Part shown: piece after piece, positions 45,726-55,434 of the stretch
How the letters are laid out: every line of letters begins with the position of its first letter
Position numbering within the stretch: position 1 is the stretch's first letter
From: an uncultured Clostridia bacterium
GTDB lineage: Bacteria > Bacillota > Clostridia > Oscillospirales > Acutalibacteraceae
Assembly (NCBI GenBank): GCA_947623505.1
Contig: CANQGT010000010.1
Location: 1 to 64,000 of the forward strand
Direction: 5' to 3'
Length of the DNA stretch: 64,000 bases
Made by a program: the position numbers and the translations under genes
The notes under the pieces: model-generated
The model's input: the letters and a program-made list of their open reading frames with translations, nothing else
What the model was told of the DNA's origin: nothing
The model's database searches: none

Positions 45726-46904
45726 ATGTCTAAATTTTTATTTACGAGCGAATCGGTCACAAAGGGGCACCCCGATAAAATATGCGATCAGATTTCTGAC
45801 GCGATACTCGACGCTATGCTCGAACAGGACGAAAACAGCCGTGTCGCCTGCGAAACCACCTGCACGACGGGGCAGGTGCTTGTTATGGGCGAAATCACCT
45901 CAAAGGCGCAGGTGGATATTCCCGCTATCGTAAGAAAAACTATTTGCGATATCGGGTACGACGACGGCGCTAAGGGCTTTGACGGCAATAACTGCGCCGT
46001 TCTCGTCGCTCTCGATAAGCAGAGCGCGGATATAGCGATGGGAGTTGACGCATCTTATGAACTTAAAAATTCCGAAGATGACAAATATAATCTCAACGGA
46101 GCGGGCGATCAGGGTATGATGTTCGGTTACGCCTGCGACGAGACGAAGGAGCTTATGCCTATGCCGATAAGCCTTGCCCACAAGCTGGCGAAAAAGCTTA
46201 CCGAGGTCAGGGAAAACGGAACGCTTCCTTATCTCTATGCCGACGGTAAAACGCAGGTTACCGTGGAGTATGACGACGGAAAACCCGTGAAAGTAACGGC
46301 GGTGGTGGTATCGAGCCATCACAGCGCAAGCGTCTCTCTTGAAACACTTCGCGAAGATATAATAGAAAAGGTCATAAAAACAACTATTCCCGCGGAGCTT
46401 ATGGATGAAAGCACCGTGATTTACGTAAATCCGACGGGGCGTTTCGTTATAGGCGGCCCGCAGGGTGACAGCGGTCTTACAGGCAGAAAGATAATCGTTG
46501 ATACATACGGCGGCTATGCACGCCATGGCGGCGGCGCTTTCAGCGGCAAGGATCCCACGAAGGTGGACAGAAGCGCCGCGTATGCCGCACGCTGGGTCGC
46601 TAAAAACGTGGTGGCGGCCGGCCTTGCCAAAAAGTGCGAGATCCAGCTTGCCTACGCGATAGGCGTCGCGAAGCCCGTTTCCGTTATGGTGGATACGTTT
46701 GGAACGGGCGCCGTTTCCGATGAAAAAATCGCAGAAATAATTAAAAAAGTCTTTGATCTGCGCCCCTCCGCCATTATTGACAGGCTTGATCTCAGAAAGC
46801 CGATATATAAACAGGTTGCGGCTTACGGCCATATGGGCAGGGAAGACCTCGGCGTTTCGTGGGAAAAACTCGATATGGTTGATGAAATCAAAAAATACAT
46901 ATAA
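45726..46904 (+). CDS. metK: S-adenosylmethionine synthetase
   Basis: The 392-residue enzyme makes SAM from methionine and ATP. Signatures: [17 protein letters not shown] at the N-terminus, [12 protein letters not shown], and the phosphate loop [16 protein letters not shown]. The length is standard. Its product is the ligand of the riboswitch in its leader, giving feedback control. GAAGGGAG precedes the ATG. Confidence 0.97.
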   Translation: MSKFLFTSESVTKGHPDKICDQISDAILDAMLEQDENSRVACETTCTTGQVLVMGEITSKAQVDIPAIVRKTICDIGYDDGAKGFDGNNCAVLVALDKQSADIAMGVDASYELKNSEDDKYNLNGAGDQGMMFGYACDETKELMPMPISLAHKLAKKLTEVRENGTLPYLYADGKTQVTVEYDDGKPVKVTAVVVSSHHSASVSLETLREDIIEKVIKTTIPAELMDESTVIYVNPTGRFVIGGPQGDSGLTGRKIIVDTYGGYARHGGGAFSGKDPTKVDRSAAYAARWVAKNVVAAGLAKKCEIQLAYAIGVAKPVSVMVDTFGTGAVSDEKIAEIIKKVFDLRPSAIIDRLDLRKPIYKQVAAYGHMGREDLGVSWEKLDMVDEIKKYI

Positions 46905-46929
46905 CGCATAATATCTAAGTATATAAAAA

Positions 46930-46975
46930 GCCGTCCGAGGTGAAGCCTCCGACGGCCATTTGATTTTTTAAAATG
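46930..46975. terminator. Terminator between metK and proC
   Basis: An 11-bp stem (GCCGTCCGAGG / CCTCCGACGGC, loop TGAAG) is followed by TTTGATTTTTT and preceded by AAAAA, so it may serve both convergent genes. Confidence 0.75.
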
Positions 46976-46983
46976 TTTTGCCT

Positions 46984-47781
46984 TTAAAGTTTTTTGTCCT
47001 TATCAAGCGCTCTGTCCACGGCTTTGTGAACGGCGCTTTCAAAGCCGTCCGCCTGAAGCGATGCGATGCCCTCGATTGTCGTTCCGCCCGGCGAGCATAC
47101 GCTGTCTATCAGCTCAAACGGATGCGCGCCGCTTTCAAGTATCATTTTGGCGCTTCCCGCCACGGTTTGGGCGGCTATTTTAAGCGCGGTATCCTTGCTC
47201 AGTCCATTTTTTACCCCCGCTCTCGCAAGAGCATCGGTAAACATATACGCAAACGCAGGCCCGCAGCCCGCTATAACGCCGAATATCGGAAAACTGCTTT
47301 CCGGCAGCTCCGATATTTCTCCGATGGCTCCGAATATCTTTTCTATTTTCTTTTTTTCACTTTGCGTAACAAGTGAGTTAGCGCAGTAAGCGCAGCAGGC
47401 CGCGCCGACCTTGGCGTTTATATTCGGCATTACACGGACTATCTTATTGTCCTGCGAAAGAGTCTCCCTAATAAACGATATGGTTTTGCCTGCCGCAATG
47501 GAGATTAACACGGCGTTCTTTTCACGAAGTTTTATATTTATTTTGTTAAGCACCGAAACAAGCGCGTTGGGCTTTACCGCGAGAACAACGTAGTCGCAAA
47601 TATCCGTCAGTTCGTTTGCGTCGGCGCAAACGGTTATTCCGTATCTCGCGGCCGCGTTTTCCGTTGCCGCGGGGGAAACGTCGTAAGCATACACGTCATC
47701 GGCGCTTACCGCCTTTGATTCGATTATGCCTTTGATTATTGCCGAGGCCATATTGCCGCAGCCTATGAATCCTATTTTCAT
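46984..47781 (-). CDS. proC: Pyrroline-5-carboxylate reductase
   Basis: The 265-residue enzyme performs the last step of proline synthesis. The N-terminal Rossmann motif is GFIGCGNMASAIIKG; the C-terminal signature region reads VCSPGGTTIEGIASL. The length is typical. It lies downstream of spoIIID and the DUF554 gene on the same strand. proA and proB are not in this window. Confidence 0.95.
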   Translation of the reverse strand: MKIGFIGCGNMASAIIKGIIESKAVSADDVYAYDVSPAATENAAARYGITVCADANELTDICDYVVLAVKPNALVSVLNKINIKLREKNAVLISIAAGKTISFIRETLSQDNKIVRVMPNINAKVGAACCAYCANSLVTQSEKKKIEKIFGAIGEISELPESSFPIFGVIAGCGPAFAYMFTDALARAGVKNGLSKDTALKIAAQTVAGSAKMILESGAHPFELIDSVCSPGGTTIEGIASLQADGFESAVHKAVDRALDKDKKL

Positions 47782-47837
47782 TTAAAATTCCTCCGTTTTT
47801 GATTTCGGTAATATACTTCCACGCCGTATGGCGATTA

Positions 47838-48104
47838 TCAGGCTTTTTTCAGCCTGATGTATTTTTCTTTTGTGGCGTTGCCGCCCCTTATATGGCGCTC
47901 CGCCTTGTTTTCCTGCAAAACCCGCTCAACTTCGTCGTAAAGGCTTCTGTCAAGCTCGTGCAGGCGTTTCGTTACGTCTATATGTACGGTGGATTTGCTT
48001 ATCCCGAAAACCGTTGCCGCCTGCCTTACCGTCGCGCCGGTGTCTCTTATATAGCGCCCTATTTCAACACATCTTTTCTCAACATTACCGTTCAAGTGGT
48101 TCAC
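47838..48104 (-). CDS. spoIIID: Sporulation regulator SpoIIID
   Basis: An 88-residue helix-turn-helix protein (QAATVFGISKSTVHIDVTKR) ending with the SpoIIID-specific RHIRGGNATKEKY. SpoIIID is a mother-cell DNA-binding regulator acting with sigma-E during sporulation. The start is GTG 48104; AAGGA is very close to it, so an in-frame TTG three codons later is an alternative. Good evidence that the host belongs to a spore-forming lineage. Confidence 0.93.
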   Translation of the reverse strand: MNHLNGNVEKRCVEIGRYIRDTGATVRQAATVFGISKSTVHIDVTKRLHELDRSLYDEVERVLQENKAERHIRGGNATKEKYIRLKKA

Positions 48105-48185
48105 CGTCCTTGGTAATATATATTGAAAAGCGCGGCGGATTATAACAATATTAAAATCTTAATCGGCGTTTTAAAAATAACGTCT

Positions 48186-48902
48186 TTATTTTAAAAGCGA
48201 GCTTATAAGATTATAGAGCGGAACAAGCGCTATCGGCATAAATACGGCCGGCAGATAATTCATTACTTTCAGTTTTTTTATACCCGTAAGGTCAAGTCCG
48301 AGCGCGAATATCAAAAGGCTACCGGCGCACACCATTTCGTTCACGACTTCCTGCGTGAGCAGAGGAGCCGCCGCGCCCGAAAGCAAAACGAGACCTCCCT
48401 GAAAAACCAGCACGAACAGCGCGGCCGCCGTAACGCCGATACCGAGCGAGCTCGCAAGCACAAAGCTTGAAATCAAATCAAGTATGGATTTAATGAATAT
48501 CATCTTGTTGTCGCCGTTAAGCCCGGCTTCAAGGCTTCCGACTATCGTCATGGAGCCTATGCAGAATACGAGGCAGGCCGTAACAAATCCCTGCGCAAAG
48601 CTGCCCGCCGGCGAATCGTCTTTTTTCAATTTGTTTTCGATTTTCAGACTGAGCGCGTTGAAACGGCGGTCTATATCTATCCATGTTCCGAGCAAAACTC
48701 CGGCAACGGTTGAAAGAATAAGCACAATAGTGTTTTTGCCCTGAAGCGTTCCGCTTATTCCTATGTATATCGTGCAAAGCCCGATGCCCTTCATCAGCCC
48801 GTCCTTAAATCTTTCGGGTATTCCCTTTTTCAGCAGCAGCCCCAAAACAGAGCCTATAATCACCGTCGCCGTGTTTACGGCAACGCCTATCAGTCCCGCC
48901 AT
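48186..48902 (-). CDS. DUF554 family membrane protein
   Basis: A 238-residue protein with about six or seven hydrophobic segments. Family marks are the N-terminal GVAVNTATVIIGSVLGLLL with GIPERF and the central GSMTIVGSLEAGLNGD segment. DUF554 (YdfK-like) proteins are of uncertain function, perhaps transporters. It precedes spoIIID and proC on the same strand with an 81-base gap, so cotranscription is possible. Confidence 0.88.
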   Translation of the reverse strand: MAGLIGVAVNTATVIIGSVLGLLLKKGIPERFKDGLMKGIGLCTIYIGISGTLQGKNTIVLILSTVAGVLLGTWIDIDRRFNALSLKIENKLKKDDSPAGSFAQGFVTACLVFCIGSMTIVGSLEAGLNGDNKMIFIKSILDLISSFVLASSLGIGVTAAALFVLVFQGGLVLLSGAAAPLLTQEVVNEMVCAGSLLIFALGLDLTGIKKLKVMNYLPAVFMPIALVPLYNLISSLLK

Positions 48903-48963
48903 ATTGTTCCTCCGTTCAGTAGGTTTCCCGATAATACGGCAAAAAAATTAAGTGCCTGGCGTA

Positions 48964-48993
48964 TTTACATATCAAGTAATTTTATGCTATAAT
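48964..48993 (+). promoter_or_regulatory. Promoter of the beta-galactosidase gene
   Basis: TTTACA, an 18-base spacer and TATAAT lie about 50 bases before the start codon. Confidence 0.6.
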
Positions 48994-49046
48994 TTAATAA
49001 ACCGCAAGCCTTTATATATTATAACAAAACGGAGGGGCTTTTCAAT

Positions 49047-52040
49047 ATGCTTTATCAATTAAAAAAAGATAATTACAAAAATTTTAACGTGTTTTCGGAA
49101 AATCTCAATATGCCCCGCGCTTATTTTATTCCTTTTTCAAGTCCCGAAGAGCTTGAAAGCACGGATATTAGAACGGAACGCTATTCTTCCTCAATGGTGG
49201 GCGTGCTTTCAGGCGAGTGGAATTTCAAGTATTACGCCAAGCGTTCCGATATCCCCGATGAGTTTGACAGCGATTCCGAGGAGCTCGACACGGTGCGTGT
49301 TCCCTCTATGTGGCAGTTTACGGGATATGAAAAGCCGTATTATATCAACACAAGGTATCAGTTTGCTCCCGATCCGCCGAATTTCCCCGAGGACTGCCCC
49401 GCGGGCGTATATCTCAAGAAATTTATAATCGACGATGTCAACGGCAGTTACAGCCTTGCGTTTTTGGGAGTTGCGGGTTCTCTTGACGTTTTTGTAAACG
49501 GCGGTTATGTGGGCTACAGCGAGGGCAGCCATAATACGGCGGAATTTGATATTTCGGGATTTTTGAGAGACGGTGAAAACGAAATCGCAGCCGTAATACA
49601 TAAATGGTGCAGCGGAACGTATCTTGAATGCCAGGATATGTTCAGAAACAATGGCATTTTCCGCGACGTTCTGATATATCACACGGGCCCCAATTCAATT
49701 TATGATTTTGAGGTAAAGACGAAGTATAACGAGGACGGCTCCTATATGCTCGACGTTATACCGACGTTTAAAATAAGGGACGAAGTGGCGTTCAAAGCCG
49801 AATTGAGAGACGGCGAAAAGGAAATCGCCTCAAAAGAAATAAAAATATGCCTCGGAAAAACGGACAAAATAACTTTCGACGTGCTTGACGTTGAGGAGTG
49901 GAGCGCCGAGATTCCGAAGCTGTATAACTTGTATCTTTCCATTGTAAAAGACGGCGAGGTTCAGGAAATAATCAGAAAGCGCATAGGCTTCAGGCACGTT
50001 GAAATAAGAAGAAACATCTTTTATTTCAACAACAAAAGAATAAAGCTTTTAGGCGTAAATCACCACGATACCGATCCGAAAGCGGGCTATGTTCTTTCCG
50101 TTGCGGATATGGAAAGGGACGTTAAGCTGTTTAAGGAATATAATGTCAACTGCGTTCGCACTTCGCATTATCCTCCCGATCCGATTTTTCTCGATCTCTG
50201 CGATGAGTACGGCGTTTACGTGGTGGACGAGGCCGATATAGAGGCTCACGGTGTCGGTGAGATAAAAAAGCCCAATCTTATCAGCAACGATTTGAAATGG
50301 AAAGAGCATTATCTTGACAGGGTAAGCCGTATGTTCCAGCGCGATAAAAACAATCCCTGCGTCGCTATGTGGTCTTTGGGCAACGAGGCGGGCGGATACA
50401 GATGCCAGGATTACTGCTATAAATATCTAAAAAGCAATTCTTCTATACCCGTTCATTACGAGGGCGCTTGCCGCACATCGCGTTGGTCTTACGATGTGCA
50501 TTCGGAAATGTATACTTCTCCCGCTATGTGCGAAAGGATAGCATACGGCAAACCGCTGCCGTCAAAATATTTTAAAAAGCCGTTTTTCCTTTGCGAATAC
50601 GCCCACGCAATGGGTGTCGGAGCGGGTGAACTTGAAAGATACGTAAACATATTTTATTCGGGCGATATTATGATGGGCGGCTGCATATGGGAATTTGCCG
50701 ACCACGCCGTTTATCACGAAAACGGACCGTATAAATACACATACGGCGGCGATCACGGCGAGCGCAGGCACGACGGCAATTTCTGCGTTGACGGCCTCTT
50801 TTTCCCGGACAGAACCCCACATACGGGCGCTTTGCAGATGAAAAACTGCTATCGCCCGATAAGAGCGAGATTAAAGGAAAAAAACGTTTTTGAATTTACA
50901 AATAAAAATTATTTTAAAACAGTCCGCTGCACGCTTAAATATTCCGTCCTTTTGAACGGCAGGGAGCTCGCCACGGGAAATGAAGAACTTGAGATCGAGC
51001 CGACGCGCGCAGTTACAAAGCAAATAGAATACGAGGCCGAGGAGCATACTGTAATCGTCTTTACTTATCTTGACGGCGATTTTGAAATCGCGCGGGAGCA
51101 GATAATACTGAGCGATGAATACGCGGCTCAAAAAATAGCTTCGGCAAAAGCGCCGCAGGTCGCAGAAAATGAGCAAAAGCTCATTATTACTGGCGATAAT
51201 TTTGAGATAATATTCAACACCGCGAGCGGTATTCTTGAAAGCTATATTTATAACGGCTCGCAGATGTTCAACCGGATGCCGTTCGGAAAGGCGAGGGGAT
51301 TTGTTCCCGAACTTTACAGAGCGCCTATTGATAACGACAGGAATATTGAGAGAAAATGGAAAGCCAAAGGGCTTGACGACCTCTGTTTTGAGCTTTTGCC
51401 CTCAGGCTTCAGCTACAGCGTTGACGGCAGCTGCGTAACGCTGAACGCGGGCTTCGCGCTCAGAACCGCGAAATGCGGGCGGGCGGGTAAATTCACCGTT
51501 GAATACAGGATTTACGGCGGCGGTGAGATAAAGGTATTTTTCAAATACGAAAAGCTGAAATTTATCAATGTTCCGAGGCTCGGCGTTACTCTTGAAATGC
51601 CGAAACGCTTTGATAATGTGGAATATTTCGGGTACGACAGAATGAGCCTTTCCGATTTCAAGGAGCAGGCCGTTTACGGAATTTCAAGGCATAAGGTCTC
51701 AGAAATGCACGAAAAATATATAAAGCCGCAGGAGAGCGGTATGCGTTACGGCACATATTATGCCGTTGTTACGGACGGTGATGGCGCAGGTCTCAAATTC
51801 GAGAGCGAAAAGCCGTTCGTGTTTAACGCCAATCATTTTACAACCGCTCTTTGCGCAAAGGCTTCGCATGCGGAGGATCTTAAAGAATTTGATACCACGG
51901 CGGTTCATATAGACGGCTTTATGATGGGCGCGGGCTCAAATTCCTGCGGCCCGATGCCCGACGCTAAAGACAGAATGAGGCGCGTTGACGCTTTTGAATA
52001 CGGCTTCACCGTTTTTCCCAAGGGTGGAGAAAATGTATAG
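49047..52040 (+). CDS. Beta-galactosidase, glycoside hydrolase family 2 (LacZ type)
   Basis: A 997-residue five-domain GH2 enzyme of LacZ length. The jelly-roll sugar-binding domain has VPSMWQFTGYEKPYY; the TIM barrel holds acid/base E447 (MWSLGNEAGG) and nucleophile E517 (LCEYAHAMG); the C-terminal beta-sandwich (Bgal small-chain domain) starts near residue 710. No signal peptide: cytoplasmic hydrolysis of beta-galactosides is expected. GGAGGGG lies 10 bases before the ATG. acpS overlaps its end by 8 bases. No sugar transporter is adjacent. Confidence 0.92.
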   Translation: MLYQLKKDNYKNFNVFSENLNMPRAYFIPFSSPEELESTDIRTERYSSSMVGVLSGEWNFKYYAKRSDIPDEFDSDSEELDTVRVPSMWQFTGYEKPYYINTRYQFAPDPPNFPEDCPAGVYLKKFIIDDVNGSYSLAFLGVAGSLDVFVNGGYVGYSEGSHNTAEFDISGFLRDGENEIAAVIHKWCSGTYLECQDMFRNNGIFRDVLIYHTGPNSIYDFEVKTKYNEDGSYMLDVIPTFKIRDEVAFKAELRDGEKEIASKEIKICLGKTDKITFDVLDVEEWSAEIPKLYNLYLSIVKDGEVQEIIRKRIGFRHVEIRRNIFYFNNKRIKLLGVNHHDTDPKAGYVLSVADMERDVKLFKEYNVNCVRTSHYPPDPIFLDLCDEYGVYVVDEADIEAHGVGEIKKPNLISNDLKWKEHYLDRVSRMFQRDKNNPCVAMWSLGNEAGGYRCQDYCYKYLKSNSSIPVHYEGACRTSRWSYDVHSEMYTSPAMCERIAYGKPLPSKYFKKPFFLCEYAHAMGVGAGELERYVNIFYSGDIMMGGCIWEFADHAVYHENGPYKYTYGGDHGERRHDGNFCVDGLFFPDRTPHTGALQMKNCYRPIRARLKEKNVFEFTNKNYFKTVRCTLKYSVLLNGRELATGNEELEIEPTRAVTKQIEYEAEEHTVIVFTYLDGDFEIAREQIILSDEYAAQKIASAKAPQVAENEQKLIITGDNFEIIFNTASGILESYIYNGSQMFNRMPFGKARGFVPELYRAPIDNDRNIERKWKAKGLDDLCFELLPSGFSYSVDGSCVTLNAGFALRTAKCGRAGKFTVEYRIYGGGEIKVFFKYEKLKFINVPRLGVTLEMPKRFDNVEYFGYDRMSLSDFKEQAVYGISRHKVSEMHEKYIKPQESGMRYGTYYAVVTDGDGAGLKFESEKPFVFNANHFTTALCAKASHAEDLKEFDTTAVHIDGFMMGAGSNSCGPMPDAKDRMRRVDAFEYGFTVFPKGGENV

Positions 52041-52347
52041 AATAGGCACGGATATAGTCCTTATATCGCGAATGGAAAAAAGCCTCAAAAGGGAATCCTT
52101 CAAAACTGCCGTTTTCAGTGAAGAGGAAATGGGGTTTTGCAAAAAAGCGGAGAGCTTTGCCGGCGTTTTCGCCGCTAAAGAGGCGTATCTGAAAGCCCTC
52201 GGCACGGGGATAGACCGTAAGCTTAATACAATAGAGATATGCAAAGACGAAAGGGGAAAGCCCAATATCAAGGGCGTGGAAAATTCCGACGTTTCCATCA
52301 GCCATGACGGCGATTACGCTATCGCCACCGTGATTTTGTGGGAGTAA
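52033..52347 (+). CDS. acpS: Holo-[acyl-carrier-protein] synthase
   Basis: A 104-residue phosphopantetheinyl transferase that activates acyl carrier protein. N-terminal GTDIVLISRMEKSL holds the Mg-binding Asp and [14 protein letters not shown] is the second signature. I start at ATG 52033, with GGTGGAGA upstream; the open frame extends 16 codons into the galactosidase gene. nnr follows two bases after the stop. Confidence 0.92.
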   Translation: MYRIGTDIVLISRMEKSLKRESFKTAVFSEEEMGFCKKAESFAGVFAAKEAYLKALGTGIDRKLNTIEICKDERGKPNIKGVENSDVSISHDGDYAIATVILWE

Positions 52348-52349
52348 AT

Positions 52350-53855
52350 ATGAAAATTCTTACGGCAAAAGAAATAGGCAGAGCGGAGCAAAAGGCTTTT
52401 GAAAAGTATTTTACCGAGGCTCAGCTTATGAAAAGAGCGGGCGTGGAATGCTCAAAGGTCATAATCAAGAAGTATTCCGGGCTTATAAATAATCAAAGGG
52501 TGCTCATCCTCTGCGGAAAGGGCAAAAACGCGGGGGACGGATTTGTTATCGCAAAGCAGTTGCTTTCCTGCGGCGCGATGCCCGTTATAGTCTTGTGCGC
52601 GGGCGAGCCCTCGATAGCCGAGCCTTTGCAATATTTCAATGAAGCGGTTGAAAGCGGCGTAGAGGTCGTTGATTTCAAGAAAGCCGACCTTAACTGCGTT
52701 CTTATTATCGACTGCGTTTTCGGCACGGGCTTTCACGGAGAAGTCAAGGCTCCGTTTGACGAAGTAATAACCGCCGTAAATCAAAGCGGCGCAGCGGTCG
52801 TTTCCATAGACGTTCCGAGCGGTACGAACGCCACAACGGGCGAAGCGGAGCTCGCCGTCAAAGCAAATTTAACAATAGCGATTTCCACGCTCAAATACTG
52901 CCATATACTTCCGCCCGCAAACGAGTTTTGCGGTAAAACGGTGACGGTGGATATAGGCATACCCGAGGACTGCTATAACGGAAATTATCCGCAAACTATA
53001 ACAAAGTCCTTCGTTAAATCCTGCTTTAAAAAGCGCGCGGTAAATTCAAATAAGGGGGATTTCGGCAGGCAGCTAAACGTCTGCGGCAGTTATAATATGC
53101 CCGGCGCGGCGGTCATTTGCGCTAAGGCGGGGCTTAAAACGGGCGTTGGTCTGTTGAAATGCGCGTTCCCTAAATCGGCTTATCCCGCTCTGACCGCTAA
53201 TCTTACCCAATGCGTTTTTGCTCCGATGAGCGAAAACGAAAACAAAACATTTTCTATGGGCGCCCTTACATCTCTTTTGGAGGAGGTAAAATGGGCGGAC
53301 TGCGTTGCTCTCGGCTGCGGCATCGGCAATAACGACGATACGCAGGTGCTCTGCAATCAGATAATCAGAGAAAGTGAAGTCCCAGTCGTTCTCGACGCGG
53401 ACGGTATAAATTCAATTCTTTTGAATATAGATGTTTTAAGAGAGTCAAAAGCTCAGCTTGTTTTAACTCCGCACCCCGGTGAGATGGCGCGCCTGATAAA
53501 CGAGGATATCTCCTATGTCCAAAGCCATAGGATAGAGTGCGCTAAAGCCTTTGCCAAGGATTACGGCTGCGTGCTCGTTCTTAAAGGGGCGAACACCGTT
53601 GTTACGGACGGAGCGGAGGTTTTCGTCAACACCAACGGCAACGCGGGTATGGCTATGGGCGGAACGGGGGATATGCTCACGGGTATGACTGCCTCTCTTA
53701 CAGCGCAGGGGCTCTCTCCTCTCTGCGCGGCGGCTTGCGCCGTGTATATTCACGGCTTTTGCGGCGATATTGCCGCAAAGGAAATAAGCCAAAGGGGAAT
53801 GACCACGGACGATATGCTTGAGCTTTTGGGCGCCGTGATGGGCGAATTTGAATAA
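52350..53855 (+). CDS. nnr: Bifunctional NAD(P)HX epimerase / dehydratase
   Basis: A 501-residue fusion that repairs hydrated NAD(P)H. The N-terminal YjeF_N epimerase has GKGKNAGDGFVIAKQL; the C-terminal ADP-dependent dehydratase with ribokinase-like fold has LVLTPHPGEMARL and NGNAGMAMGGTGDMLTGM. The order acpS-nnr is common in Firmicutes. ATG 52350 is used, after GGGAG; a GTG four codons earlier overlaps acpS. Confidence 0.94.
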   Translation: MKILTAKEIGRAEQKAFEKYFTEAQLMKRAGVECSKVIIKKYSGLINNQRVLILCGKGKNAGDGFVIAKQLLSCGAMPVIVLCAGEPSIAEPLQYFNEAVESGVEVVDFKKADLNCVLIIDCVFGTGFHGEVKAPFDEVITAVNQSGAAVVSIDVPSGTNATTGEAELAVKANLTIAISTLKYCHILPPANEFCGKTVTVDIGIPEDCYNGNYPQTITKSFVKSCFKKRAVNSNKGDFGRQLNVCGSYNMPGAAVICAKAGLKTGVGLLKCAFPKSAYPALTANLTQCVFAPMSENENKTFSMGALTSLLEEVKWADCVALGCGIGNNDDTQVLCNQIIRESEVPVVLDADGINSILLNIDVLRESKAQLVLTPHPGEMARLINEDISYVQSHRIECAKAFAKDYGCVLVLKGANTVVTDGAEVFVNTNGNAGMAMGGTGDMLTGMTASLTAQGLSPLCAAACAVYIHGFCGDIAAKEISQRGMTTDDMLELLGAVMGEFE

Positions 53856-53867
53856 CGGAATGATTAT

Positions 53868-54341
53868 TTGAAACGAGTTATATTCCTGCTGCTGTCGGCG
53901 GCGGTTATTTTGGCAGGATGTAAAATGAAAACCTACAATCCCATAATAACCGATTTTGACCAACGGGCAACGGTTACGGCAGGGGATTTTTCTTATGAAT
54001 GTAATATCGTGCGGGGGCAGGGAACAGTCACCGTTACGGCTCTTTCCACAAACGCGCGGGGCGCGGTAATTACTTACAACGGTAAAAGCGCAGCTTTCAG
54101 CTATCTCGGTATGGATTATGAAATAGAAAGCTCCGAAATAGATTCCACCAACCCCGCGAAGGCAATATACGAAGCGTTTGAGGCGGTGTGCTCTCAGCCC
54201 GAAAAGGTTTCACGCACAAAGGACGGCTTTAGGTACGACGGAAAAACCGCCCTCGGCGAATTTACTCTGCTTCAAAATGACGATGACAGCTATAAATCGC
54301 TCTTTTTTAAGGACACTGATATAAAAATCATTTTTAAATAA
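53868..54341 (+). CDS. Small lipoprotein of unknown function
   Basis: A 157-residue protein with a lipoprotein signal (lipobox LAGC, Cys18) and a soluble, beta-rich domain of about 135 residues with no motif that I recognise. Start codon TTG 53868 follows a modest CGGA ribosome site. It is 12 bases downstream of nnr, so probably the last gene of the galactosidase-acpS-nnr unit. Confidence 0.75.
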   Translation: MKRVIFLLLSAAVILAGCKMKTYNPIITDFDQRATVTAGDFSYECNIVRGQGTVTVTALSTNARGAVITYNGKSAAFSYLGMDYEIESSEIDSTNPAKAIYEAFEAVCSQPEKVSRTKDGFRYDGKTALGEFTLLQNDDDSYKSLFFKDTDIKIIFK

Positions 54342-54350
54342 TAAATAAAC

Positions 54351-54376
54351 GAGCCGCTCTGTTTCGCAGGCGGCTC
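54351..54376. terminator. Hairpin after the lipoprotein gene
   Basis: A 7-bp stem GAGCCGC / GCGGCTC lies 10 bases past the lipoprotein stop. No strong T run follows on the plus strand. On the minus strand it lies just past a partial copy of the array repeat. Confidence 0.55.
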
Positions 54377-54377
54377 A

Positions 54378-54401
54378 ATGTTTCTGCTGATTTTGATACA
54401 A
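54378..54401 (-). repeat. Array repeat, partial copy
   Basis: Contains the conserved end TTCTGCTGATTTTGATACAA, which on the minus strand begins about 27 bases after the methyltransferase stop codon. The rest of the 88-bp unit is missing. Confidence 0.7.
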
Positions 54402-54427
54402 ACAGAAATTTTTCAAAAAAAAGCAAT

Positions 54428-55177
54428 CTATACAGCTTTTTTACAACGAAAAAACACAAAATCAGGACGGTGTATCGTTCCGCCAAACATATCCGGATAC
54501 TGCATTCTCATTTCATCAGATATATGTGATTCCTGACATTCTTCGATGATAAAACCGGATTTGATTATCGAATTCAGCAGACCGGAAAAGGTTCTATGGT
54601 AAAGTTCATAATCATCCACTACCCATTTTATTTTTCTGCGCCCTTCCACGAAATAGTTGCTGATATTTGCATATAAACGCTCTCCTGATTCCGAGCGGGT
54701 GTATCTGTCATAGGTTCCGTCATATGCCGTTGCCATTGGATGGGACATACTGAAAACAAGTTGTGCCTCTTCTTTCATCAACATGGAAATGTTCTTCAAT
54801 AGAGTATCAAAATCTTCAACATAATCAAATACCAAAGAACTTGTGACCAGATCAAACTGCCTACCTATATGGTCAATATCTTCCATTGCCATCTGTTGAT
54901 AGGTAATATTACATGCCTTGTTGTGTGCTCTTGCGTATTCCAGCATTTTTTCGGAAATATCAATTCCCAGAACTGACGTGGCACCCATTTCGGAATACTG
55001 TTTTGCATGCTGCCCCATGCCGCAGCCGATATCCAAAATCTCTTTTCCTTGCAGGTCAGGAAGCATGGAAAGAAGAATAGGAGTTTCAATACAATCATTA
55101 AAATTGATTTTGTTACTCCTGATCTTCTCAAAGTTCTCAAAGAAAACCTCATTGTCGTAGATGTTTTGTTTTGACAT
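54428..55177 (-). CDS. Class I SAM-dependent methyltransferase
   Basis: A 249-residue methyltransferase with motif I DIGCGMGQHAKQYSEMG, the acidic VLGIDIS and a YQQMAMEDI segment. The acceptor is unknown; small molecules are common targets in this family. I start at ATG 55177 with GGAGG upstream; the frame extends 31 codons further. It is the leftmost gene of the minus-strand single-gene array. The DNA looks more A/T-rich than the housekeeping genes nearby, consistent with acquisition. Confidence 0.85.
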   Translation of the reverse strand: MSKQNIYDNEVFFENFEKIRSNKINFNDCIETPILLSMLPDLQGKEILDIGCGMGQHAKQYSEMGATSVLGIDISEKMLEYARAHNKACNITYQQMAMEDIDHIGRQFDLVTSSLVFDYVEDFDTLLKNISMLMKEEAQLVFSMSHPMATAYDGTYDRYTRSESGERLYANISNYFVEGRRKIKWVVDDYELYHRTFSGLLNSIIKSGFIIEECQESHISDEMRMQYPDMFGGTIHRPDFVFFRCKKAV

Positions 55178-55296
55178 ACCTATATCCTCCTTAATCCGTC
55201 GATTTACCGGACTCAACCCACGATTTCTAATATATTTAATCAAAAATGGGAATAAAGCCACTCTCCGCATACACTTTACACCGCAAGCGAAAACTT

Positions 55297-55384
55297 ACAC
55301 CGCATAGGCGCGCTTTTGGGTTTTTCTCTGCCTTGTATCAAACTCTGCAAGATTATATCTATGTTTCTGCCGATTTTGATACAA
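55297..55384 (-). repeat. Array repeat, full 88-bp copy
   Basis: Runs from ACACCGCATAGGCGCGC to TTTTGATACAA. Its right part is an inverted repeat (TTGTATCAAA ... TTTGATACAA, 55333-55384) with a smaller AGAT/ATCT palindrome inside. It lies 51 bases past the NUDIX stop codon on the minus strand. Confidence 0.85.
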
Positions 55385-55434
55385 AAATTGGCAACGAGAG
55401 ATTTAATTTCAGATCATTTGCGCGCATCGAGATG

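Noticed and set aside
45900-46832. 310-codon minus-strand open frame opposite metK
   Set aside because: Shadow frame of metK; long only because of the codon composition of the plus strand.
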